DNA of 64,000 bases, taken from Canna indica (Eukaryota; Streptophyta; Magnoliopsida; Zingiberales; Cannaceae). Under the pieces are notes generated by a model, which made no database searches, was not told the origin of the DNA, and was given only the letters and a program-made list of their open reading frames with translations. Shown here piece by piece: positions 8,532 to 19,217 of the stretch. The stretch is taken from contig CP136891.1 in the NCBI GenBank assembly GCA_034359265.1, positions 81,486,001 to 81,550,000 of the forward strand. The letters run 5' to 3'. The translations under genes were made by a program, and so were the position numbers. The first letter of the stretch is position 1, and each line of letters starts with the position of its first letter.

Positions 8532-11500
8532 GGAGAAATCACGATCTCTTTTTTAAGGTTCAGTTTGGATCTGATTCTGAGTCTGGAAGATAAAACTTTG
8601 TCAGGTGAAAGAGAGGAGAGAAGCTGCAGCAGCAGAAGAAGAAGAAGAAGAAGAAGAAGAAGAGACAGTGATGATGGCAAGTGGGAAGAGTTGAGCTCAT
8701 GGAGACTTAATTTTTGCCTTCATCTCTTCATTTCTTGTTCTGCACCCACCTGTGTGTTTGTGGTGAAGATTGTGATGGTTTTATTTTCATCTTTTTTTCT
8801 CCCATTTACTTGTTCTATTTTCTTTTTAAGGGCACAGAGAGAGAGAGACATACAGAGAGATGAGAGAGAGAAGGCAATATGGGTGGTTGTGCAGGAAGGA
8901 TGCGGTATTTAAATAATTGAGAGGAGTAGGAAAGGAGTAAATTTAATTATTTAATGCATGGAAAATAAATGAACTAATTAATTAAAATTTAGTTGATAGC
9001 ACATATTCTAATTAATTAAATCAATTAATTACAGGGGCTGGCAATTTGCATGCATCACCATCATTAATTATTATTCTTTTATTGCTTCTTGATCAGATTG
9101 CATTTGCAGAAATGCCTGGTTAAATGTCTTAATCAGGAAAAAGTTGGGATAAGCTTGGAGGAAATTTAGAGTGATCAAAAGCTACTTTCTTGTGTTTAGT
9201 TTGCATGTGAGAATAATTAGACATGATGGAGTAGAAATATTCCCCAACACATGGAGCTTCAAAATTTGCTTTATTTACATATCTGCTAAATTAACATGTT
9301 AATAATGTTCTGTTTAATTACTAGACTCTTGAATTTTATTTTTCTATTTTTAAAATTCGAAATTATCAGAATATATATATGTACACATAAATTCCAGAAA
9401 GGTTAACTCGGAAGAAGACCAACAGACATTTTCTCTGCAAAAGCATTAAATTGGCTTTAGCTATGAATAGATGCTCTGAATATTTTAGTTATAAAATATA
9501 CTGTATTATGTATAAAAATTATTTTTTATTAATTTATAAAATTTTGAATGAATTCAGATCGAGTTTCAAATATTTTAAAATAACAAAAAAATCAGTATGA
9601 ATAGAGGTTAAGAAGCTAGGTTATTAGTATAATATATTTACCATACTATATATTAAATTTCTAAGTAATCAAAATAGTTTATAAGATATGGACTATGAGC
9701 TTTTTCTTCCCATCATGAATAATCACAACTCAATATTATACTTTTATGCACTTGAAACTCCAAAACAACCACCCTAATTAAGTTCTTAGCAATTTTTTTC
9801 TATATTTTCCTTTACTTTTCTAAAACCAAAATTGGTGGAGAGCAAAATGTATTTTTCATTCCAATTATATATTGCAAAAAGTACAATTTACTTAATCTCT
9901 CTAAGTAAGTTCAGGCATTTTGTAGAAAGTTTATTAATTATACAACGTCAAATAAATTATGTCAATCAAATGAGGTAGAAGAGTAAATAAAAATAGTGAC
10001 AATGGTGATATATATTATATTATATTGCCTTCTTATAAAGGTTAAAGGTCTAATATATTAATATATAGAGTATCATAATTAATTACCTAAACTCAATTGG
10101 CAAAGCATCATTGTATTTAAGGTGCTAAAATAACTATCAATTGAAGGACAAATGATAATGCTTACATATGCATATGTTCTATATATACTTAATTAATTTA
10201 TGTACTTAGCTAGTCAGATGTGCCAAAAATTACATAGTTGTCTGTGAGATGCCTCCAAAATTATTAGCATATTTTGATCGACTCATCAAAATATTTTTAG
10301 CTACTTATTTCCGTATTCAGAAATTCCCACCCAAGAAATAAAAACCGTTGAAACTTTCGAGTGTGCTAATTGTGTTATGTCAAAAAAAAATTCGCGTGGT
10401 CCGACTTGTTTTGCTAGCTAGCTAAAAGCTTAATTTCATCGTATATCTTGTAATTAATTCCTTTACATCTCATGTTCCCATATGCCATTGAAGATTTTAC
10501 GTAAAAAAATTATAATTATTACCTCTAGTTGCCCCAAAATACATCGATCGTGTAAATACATTTATGGAAAATACCGGTCCATTATGTTGCTTAAGTTATT
10601 TAGTTGATTATAAGTAATCGTAAGCGATTAATTAAAATTATACATTCATTTTTAATTAATTTTTAATTTTTGCTGTCACTCTGCGTCCAACCAAATAATT
10701 CCTCTAACAACAAATCTACGTATATTTTAGAACATATGAAGTCCGGATAAAAAATTTATTCCTCTAATAATTGATGATAATCTATTTTGATGTCATTTAA
10801 GTATTATACAATTACAAATTCAAACAATTTAATAAATTAAATGTCAAGTGTTTGTTATACAATTAAAAGTAATTAAAAAACACCATACTAATACCGGTGC
10901 ATGTGCGCCGGTTTCTAAGAAATCGGCACCTGAAATAACTGATGTCGAATTCTCCGAGTTAGGTGTCAGTTGCTTGATGGCGCAGAAATTCAAAAATCAG
11001 TGCCAATTTTGGTGCGATTTTTGAGAAGTAAACTCCAATTATCTTTTTAATACATCCCACGACGGATGCCGAAATTTTTTGACCTAATCAAATTTATATA
11101 AATACAATAATGTACATTATATTATTTCACAACTAAAATCTTGATGATACAAATTCTACATTCGCCTCCAATTTATTCATTTTGTAAAGTGTCTTAATTT
11201 TAATTTAGATACCTATAGTTAGTGCATGTTCAATTCCTATAATTAATATGGTAGATTTTTTTTATTATTTTCATAAACACATTTCAATCTAATTTTCTAT
11301 CATAAATTATTGACACTTGAAAGTGGAAACCTCATTAATCAAATAATATTATTCTTCACAAAGCTCTTTCTTGTCCACTATTTTCTTTACTATTAGGTTT
11401 AACTCGCCTTGAGTGATTCAGGTACAAGATACAAAGATACATTTATTTTGTTCCTATGGCTCGAAATAGAAAGCAAACCAGCAAAAAATAGTGCCATAAA

Positions 11501-12510
11501 TTAATTGACCCCCTCAAAGTTAATCATTATTTAAGGATTACTTGATTAGGTACACACAATTATTCAAATTAACTGAATTTATTTCTTAACTCTTACCTAG
11601 TGAACAAATAGTAAATTGGTTGACAAAACTTGAAGTTGTACTTAATTCCCCGAAAATTAATAGTCAAACGAACTCTGATTTGGTTGATACATTAATTTTA
11701 TGCATTTTGCAAGAATATAACTTTCAATTTAAGTTGCACTTCATTGTATTTTAAATAAAATATAATTCTATCCATATATGCATTTAATGATTAATTTATA
11801 ATTTAAGTTGACAATATTATAAACATTGTAAGATTATATAATCTATTTTGACCCATTTTATTTAATTTTATTGATTCTTAGCAAAATATGTGATTTTTTC
11901 ATATAAAATACAAATAGAAATTATTTTTTTCTAATAAATTACATATCATATTAATAATATATGAAAAAAAAATTATATTATATTTTACACGTATATATAT
12001 ATATATATATGTGTTAAACTATTAATTTACAAATAATTTTTTTTTTTTTGCATATATACTAATTATACATATAATTTAATTAAAATATTAATTTATAAAA
12101 AAATGATATATTGATCATTTGATGTGTACTCCATATGAAGTATTCGTGTTAAACAAACGTGTTATAGGTGGAACATTACACTTCCTATGAATTAATTTTC
12201 TATTTTGGAATACACGTAGTAAGTTAATTTATGAAAATTACAATATTCGAATAGTTAGATATTTTAGACTTTGGTCCAAAATTTCTAACTACGATTCTAT
12301 ATTCATGTTATATTGCAGTTAATAACTTTGAATAGAAATTAAGATTTATTTTGTATTGATTACGTAAGTACAGTTCATAAATAATTCAAATATCAAATAT
12401 GAACATGTCATAACATAAATATAATTTAAAAAATAGGAAAAGTACTGATTTGATCTTATAAGTTTTTAATTTTTTAAACTATGATTTTATAAGTTTCATT
12501 TTAGTATTTT
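8532..12510. other. Long AT-rich upstream/intergenic region
   Basis: The part next to the BOP-type gene (8532-8950) should contain its leader and core promoter. The rest is AT-rich with many homopolymer and TA tracts and no convincing coding region. Around 10880-11090 there is a GC-richer patch with CCGGTGC, GCGCCGGT, CGGCACC and GGTGCG motifs that may be a decayed CACTA terminus (it starts near CCATACTAATACC). This is weak. Confidence 0.5.
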
Positions 12511-13212
12511 CGGTCTTGTAAATTTGCTCTGTAGTACAGATTTGGTACTATCCGTGATGGTCCGTTAACTCTCCGTTAATGTGGACTAACGTCGTTCATA
12601 TATGTTGACATATTTGGTCATATAAATTTTATTTCAAATTTTTTTGTCTTATATATTTGCCCCGTAGCATAGATTTGGTCTTATATATTTGCCCTGTAGC
12701 ACAAATTTGGTCCAATATATTTGCCTCATAGCATAAATTTGATCATACCTGTGATGGTCTGTTAACTCTTCGTCTACGAAAAAATAAACAACGTTATGCC
12801 CATATTGACGGAGTTAATGGGCCGTCATAAATATGACCAAATTTATGTTACGAAACAAACATATATATGTTACGAAATTAAAATACCAATTTGTCTATCC
12901 GGTCCATTATATAGATTTGGTCATATCCACGATGGTCTCTTAACCCCGTCAATATGGACATAACGTTGTTTATTTTTTCATTGACGGATAGTTAATGAAC
13001 CATCGCAGATAGGACTAAATCTGTGCTACTGGGCAAATATATAGGACTAAATCTGTTCTACGAGGTAAATATATAGGACTGAAAATTTTGAAATAAAATT
13101 TATAGGATCAAATATGTCAACGTGTATGAACGGCGTTAGTCCAAATTAACGGAGAGTTAACGGACCGTCACTGATAGAATTAAATTTGTACTATATAGCA
13201 AATTTATATGAT
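12511..13212. repeat. Foldback (long inverted repeat) element
   Basis: The two halves are near-reverse complements over more than 300 bases each. TGGTCCGTTAACTCTCCG on the left (about 12558-12575) matches the complement of CGGAGAGTTAACGGACCGTC on the right (13151-13170), and the match continues through GTCGTTCATATATGTTGACA and AATAAACAACGTTATG-type segments to a centre near 12860. Each arm has two or three tandem copies of a unit around 31-33 bases containing ATATATTTGCC and a GTAGCA-like core. No coding sequence and no clear target duplication were found. The class (foldback or large MITE) is uncertain. Confidence 0.8.
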
Positions 13213-13649
13213 ACTTCTCCATTTCAAAAACTGCACAATTTGAAATTTGGTTCAACAATAAATTTGGAATTAGAAACTTAAAATTTACCAAAAATGTATA
13301 TATTTTGACAAAATTTCTCAAGAATATTTGATTGACAGTACAGTTTGCAAGATGGAGACATCTGATGCCAATCCAATCAACTAAAATATTTTCTCTAGAA
13401 GCAGTAAGGTGTGAATATAATGTCATTGTCTCCAAATTAATCAAGCTGGCCTAAAACCCTAGCATCCCCTTGATTAGGGGAAACCACAAAACCTAGTGAT
13501 GGAGACCCATTCACTTCTATGAAAGCTACCTAATTAATTAAAGTAGTCAAACCATTTAAAATATACCAAACCAATTAAATTTTATTTATATCAATATATA
13601 AATTAAATATAATATCCACCCTCAGAGCCTCTCACTTGCTCATTGGGGA

Positions 13650-14460
13650 ACCTTTCTCTTGAATGGTCCACATCAAGCCTACCCCACAAACCCTAATGCA
13701 GTACAGAGATATTTTAAGTGGTCTATAGAGCCAACAATTTGGCCAGCACTCACTGCAATCCGTCACCCGCTTTGCTACCTCCGCTGTGATTGGAGGAAGG
13801 CGCGGGCCCCGCTGGGCGCCGTTGCTCCGGCTAATCACAGAGCCCCCGCGCGGCTAATTATATCGTTACGAGTCCGTGGAGCTGGAACAGTGCGGCGAGG
13901 AAAGGTCTTAGCAGCGACAGTGGCGGTGGATCGAAGCTTGCTTGCTGGAGGGTGGGAGTGGGGGAGAGGGCGGCCTCGTGCTCCGCGCCGCGCGCGGCCG
14001 GTGGTTTTGCTTTTCCCCGGCCGCTGCTAGCTGCGGTACGGGAACTCGTGCGGAGGAAGGGACAGCACTAGCAGTGGCTGTGGCCGTGCACGCGTCACCG
14101 TGACCGCTCCCGCGTGCGAGACGTCCCGCTCCCACGTGCGAGAGGTACGGCCGGCGCATGTGCACGTACGAACTCGGGAGGAGGGAGAGAGAGAGAGAGA
14201 GGAGGAGGAGATCGGGCGGATTGACGCATCACTGACCGTCTTATGATTTGTGGCGTTGGAAGTAACGTTTGACCGGTCATCGTCATCTCCAACAGTTCCG
14301 ACGACGACGCCTCTCTCTCTCTCTCTCTCGCCCATCCCTTGGCGTGCTTTGAAGGCTGCTGCTATAGCTTCTTCGTCGACGTCTTCGCCTTCCGCTTTCT
14401 CCTCTCCGACTGCTGCAGCAGAAGCAGCAGCAGGGCTTGGACGTCGGTGTTCATGCATGT
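13650..14460. other. Isolated GC-rich island of unknown nature
   Basis: About 0.8 kb of GC-rich DNA stands alone between AT-rich flanks. On the minus strand 14027-14458 is open for 143 codons from an ATG (MHEHRRPSPAAASAAAVGEE, then EDVDEEAIAAAFKARQGMG), but the rest of the frame is low-complexity Arg/Ser-rich sequence arising partly from two GA/CT tracts (14178-14200 and 14311-14329). No family is recognised. It could be an orphan gene, a promoter/CpG-like island of a non-coding transcript, or a captured gene fragment. Confidence 0.35.
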
Positions 14461-14476
14461 AGATGATGGAGTACGT

Positions 14477-14479
<3 letters not shown>

Positions 14480-14509
<30 letters not shown>
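14480..14509. repeat. (TA)n microsatellite
   Basis: An uninterrupted alternating A/T tract of about 30 bases, next to the GC-rich island. Confidence 0.95.
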
Positions 14510-14512
<3 letters not shown>

Positions 14513-14798
14513 GCTTTAATTACGAGCGTAGATAATTGAATACTTGGTGTGAAAGGAAGAAGTATTTGAATTGTCAACGAGAGGCGGATTAATAAATGGA
14601 ATGACGCGAGCTGTACTTGTGCATAGGAGTGTGGGTTGCAGCATTCTTCACACAGTTATATGATCGAACACCTTTTCGGCGTGCATGTGTGTGTATCATC
14701 ATATCATGTCATATATATGTTATACTGAAGCTGACTATTAAGCATACTCTTTTGATCAAATATCCAGATGCATATTTTCAACCTCACTTCTTCTCGAG

Positions 14799-16150
14799 AT
14801 CGTAACATGAATTCGAATGTTCAGGATCCATAAGTAATTGCCAAATTTTCTAATTTTGCCCTCAAAAATCACTGCCGGATGGATTTGCTCTCTGGTTGAC
14901 CGGTTCAAGGAAAATACGAACCGGTTCAACTGGGTTTCCTAAATAAATCGTATATTTTTTTTCGCTCATCTCTATCTTTTACCGCTTGTCCGATCTTACA
15001 TTTTTACCTTTTTCTTTTACCCTTGATCGTCCTTTCGTCTTCCGTTGTCGCCGTTGTCGTCGCTCGAATTGCCGGAAGGAAACCGTTGCCCGCTATTGTC
15101 TTCCCCGCCTGAATCGCCGAAAGGAAACCGCCACCCTGTGTTGTCGCGTCCCGCACAAAGCCCTTGAAGAAAACTGCCGCCTCATACCCCGCAGTCGCCT
15201 CCCGAATCGCTCCAATCGTCGCCTCATACCCCGCTAGTGTTGCCGCCCCATTCTCCGCCCCAATCACAGTTCTTTAAAGCTCCTAACCTTGCTGGTAAGC
15301 TCCTCACCGCAACTTTGATGGTGTGCCCTAATTTTCTAAATCCAACTGCTACAAATTTCAACTTCTATTAACTGCTTCATTATTAAGTACTTATTATCTT
15401 GAATTGTTACACATTTGATTGTTTACTGTTTAAGAATAGCTCATCAAAAGTATAATTTCAATACGATTTCATACTTCTACAAAAGTATGAATGATACAAA
15501 CCTAGACGAATATACTTACAGACTTTTGCGAAAGTCTTGAACTGACAAGTTACAACTAGAGTTCTTGTTACATATATAATGTAACAACCACTATAATTTA
15601 AAGTGAGTAATAATCAAGAAACTTTGCTAATGAAACTGTATGAAATGCCACTAAGTATCCAAAAATTAGGGCATTAGATACTTTCATAAAAATATGGAAT
15701 CAAACAAAAAGAGGATCGATATCGTTGGAGATTTGTTCACTAATATGGAATGTGTATACATAATAAACAAAAAAAACTCAGTAAAATAGTTAGGTACAAA
15801 CCTGTGAAGCCTACTTCTAGACTTTGTCGAAAGTATATAATTGCCAAGGTAGTATAGCTCCAACGTCGGCCGGGGAAGAAGATGAATAGAAGATGAAAAA
15901 GAATATACGTGCTCCAAGCTCCAACGTCAAGTATATGCAGAACAATGGCGGTATAAGGTAAAAAGAGTGGTATAAAATAAAATGAACGGTATAAAATATT
16001 AACTGGGTTGAAATATTTTGAGGTTGAACCACATTTTCGTTGAACCGATCGACCAGAGGGCAAACCCACCCGCCCATGACTTTTGAGGGCAAAACTAAAA
16101 AAATTGACTTTTACTTATGGATCCGAAAATATTCGGATTCTTGTTATGAT
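14799..16150. mobile_element. Long-TIR DNA transposon (possibly MULE-like) with a GC-rich interior segment
   Basis: The outer ~150 bases at each side are diverged inverted copies. Left features ATCGTAACATGAATTCGAAT, GGATCCATAAGTAA, TTTTGCCCTCAAAA, TTTGCTCTCTGGTTGACCGG and GGTTCAA appear in the same order on the complement of 15990-16150 (AATCATAACAAGAATCCGAA, GGATCCATAAGTAA, TTTTGCCCTCAAAA, TTTGCCCTCTGGTCGATCGG). No target duplication was found with confidence. The interior has a GC-rich stretch (15015-15290) ending at a donor-like GCTG|GTAAGC, which could be a captured exon, but no protein family is recognised. Superfamily assignment is inference from the TIR length. Confidence 0.7.
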
Positions 16151-17858
16151 TTTGAAAAAAAGTGAGTGAAGATGTGTATTTGGGTATTTGCTCTACTCTT
16201 TTTTCCTTAATTTGGACACCATTCCCAGCAGATAAGTATGCATGTGTTCAATTAATCAAACTAATGGAGATTAAATTAGTCCTTGACAAGTTAGTTTAGG
16301 CAAGGAACAAAACTCAAGGCAGAATATGGTATAAATTAAGGGGACAAAGGAGCAGAAGCCTATGATTAGGGTACCTCAAGTCTATAATCCTTAGTTAAAT
16401 CTTTTAGGATTTTAATGTAATATCCTTGGCTCCTTCTGCCCATGTTTTTAATTTTTGTTATATTGATCGATCGATTGCATTGAAGTCATCTGCTATTACG
16501 ACACAATAATTAAAACTTTCAAAGAGGGTGACCTACAAAGGTAGGGCAGTGCAGATTTTGGTGAGACTAATAGTTAGAGATGTGGTTGAATTTGGGGTAA
16601 ACAAGATTTCAATTGATCTCATATTCATTCATAGTTCAAATCAATGTTTTTAAATCTGTCTCAAGTGGCCAGTTGATTGGATCAATATTTTTTTATTAAT
16701 CCATTCAACTCATTTAATTATTTTTTTAAAATAGAAAATAAAATTAAAATTTGTGTCACTTGAACCATGAGTACTAATTCAATTTTCAAAACATTATTAA
16801 GTCTTCACTTGTTGAGCATAGTAGGATTCATTGTATCACAAAGATTGACTCACAAATAATAATAATTTTTAGCTAATTGGATATAAAGAAAAATATTACT
16901 TTTGGAAAGTATGAATGAGTTATAACTATTAATTAATTATATGATATGATGAAGGCCACTCTCTTAGCATATAAACAACTATATAATAAGTGACAAGCTA
17001 GATAAGAAAAGTAATTGCATATATATATATATATGAGATCCCAAAGATTGATGTATAACAAAGTGGCATGTTCTTGAGATTATCTTTTTTTTCTTTGTTA
17101 TTTTTCTATAATTAACTTTTATTGTTAGAGAATTCATATAGGCATTGTTGAACTAACATTTACTAGTTTTTTAATATAAATTTTTTAAATATGCGACCAA
17201 GTAATTAAAAAAATCATTACTAAAAAATCAATCATCACGTAAAAATTGTTCAGAGAGTATGCATTAATCTAAAATACTATTAAAAAATTTATTATCCAAA
17301 AATAATCGACAAATAACAACAACAACAACAAAGAATAAGTTCATATTGTTCAATTAAAATTTAGATATTAAATTGATAAAAAAAAGCTAAAGTTACGTAT
17401 TGATAAAATATTAAAATATTGAGGATAAATTTGAAATATTTAGCACTATATTTTAGTGGTAACAGAGACATGTAAAAAATGATAAGATGGGAGTACCAAG
17501 AAAAAGAGATGATGCACACACTCATATGTGTCTTTTGTAAAGAAGGTCAAGTCATTCCATTTCCACCTACTCACACTAATCTTGAAGCAAACTTTATAGG
17601 AGCAAATGCTCATGGACTCATGGTGAATAAACTAAACCCTAGATAAGTCACAGGAGAATAAGTATACTTAAGAAGGTCAACTCTTCACGGATAGTCTAGT
17701 CTTGTCAAACATTGCATTCTCTTTTCCATGCATTGCTGCCGTTAACAATTAGGTCAGTTGCCAACATAGCATATATCTTTGCATTTGGGTTGGCTGATAA
17801 ATTTTAGGTCAACTATGGTTTTCTGTGCTCTTTATGTTTTCAAGAAAAAAAGAACTCA
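16151..17858. other. AT-rich intergenic DNA
   Basis: No gene, RNA or clear transposon was recognised. Short tracts include (TA)n near 17021-17034 and a run of AAC units near 17316-17331. Confidence 0.6.
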
Positions 17859-17871
17859 AGATATCTATAGG

Positions 17872-18894
17872 CTTTTTTTTTTTAATTTTATAAGTGAGTC
17901 CAGTCCACACGCTTCAATTCATTTCAAGAGATTTGAAATAAACGAAGTACATATTAGGAAGAATAGACGAAAGCACAACTAGGCGAATCATTGGAGCCAT
18001 AGGGGCCAATAAGGCAAACCAAAGCTTAGCCCCTTGGTATATGGCCCGCACTAGGGGCCGAACAACCCAGACAAATCGAAAAGACTTGCAAGTGCAAATC
18101 ACGAGAGCCTCGACCAGTAGGCAACAACCCCTCGTACAATAGAGTCAAAGTTCACAATTGTATATTCGAACACTGTCTTGCTTCTCGCTTGCAAAGTACC
18201 ACCAAATCAAAGCAACCTTTTGTACCCTCACTCCGGCCTTGCAAAACTCCGTCTTGGAGCACGGGAGAAGATGGCAAGGGCCGCCAAGACAGCTCGCAGA
18301 AAACTTATCCCAGCCTCCCGCAATAACCGAGCATTCCATTAATAGGTGGGATTGAGTTTTCACCTGAAGGTCGCAGAATATGCAGAGAGTATTCTCAATC
18401 AAGATCCCATGCTTGGAGAATCGCTCCCTGGTTTGTAGCCTATTATTTAGCAAAATCCACATGTGGATAACCATCTTTAGGGGTCATCCAACCTTCCAAA
18501 AGGCACGCCCAATCTCTCAGGTGACCCCGCATTCCATGAGCATGCGGTACATCGACCTCGTCGAGAAGCTCCCATCTCTACTCCAACACTATAGTTATTA
18601 GTCGTCTGAATCCATGAAGATAGGGTGACCCAGAAGATTCAAGAGACCAATCATTATGTCTGGGTGCACCTCCTCAGTTCATCTGGCCGGTCCCAAAACG
18701 TTACTCGATTCAAAAAAATCTTTCGATCACCATGACTTTCCGCCTATCATGAATGTTGTTGACAAGCCATCGTTCGTGCCAAAAGTTCGTAGATTCCCCT
18801 CTCTCAATCCCGACCTCCGGCCCGATCGAAAAAAGTTGCTTAGTTGCAAGAATTCCTTTATAAATGCTGGACCTATAGCCGGAAAAGAGTGCTT
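17872..18894 (-). mobile_element. 5'-truncated LINE retrotransposon (reverse-transcriptase zinc-binding region)
   Basis: The minus-strand translation of 18145-18474 gives WILLNNRLQTRERFSKHGI, then CIFCD and SHLLMECSVIAGGW, the zf-RVT domain found at the C-terminus of plant LINE ORF2 proteins. Upstream (18480-18890) decayed sequence resembles the preceding FW-x-x-RWL region. A poly-T run at 17873-17883 is the poly-A tail of a minus-strand insertion. Flanking nonamers AGATATCTA (17859-17867) and AGATATTTA (18895-18903) differ at one base and look like the target duplication. Frames are broken, so the copy is dead. Confidence 0.75.
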
Positions 18895-19217
18895 AGATAT
18901 TTAGACTTGTTTCTTGCCAGTCCCAAGTTCAATTCCTAATTTTAGCGTTTTATACATATTATTTTCTTATTTTATAATGGACAAAAGAACCTTCAAATCA
19001 CATTCCGCGAAACCAAAAGGTTCACATTTTCTCATATTAAAAATTCACGGCCCGGCCTGTTACTGAGTCGAATTCGGATTTGATACCGAGATCAACCCGA
19101 CCCGACCCGTTAACTTATCTGGATATCGGATAACACACACTCGGTCAGTCGGTCGGCGAGAAGATAAAAGAGCGCAACGCAGCACGAAGAGGAGGAAGAG
19201 GAGCCTCTCGATTTGGC

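Noticed and set aside
8088..8912. 274-codon plus-strand frame opposite BOP exon 1
   Set aside because: It is antisense to the BTB-coding exon, with Arg/Ala/Glu-rich composition and GA-tract-derived segments, and no recognisable domain.
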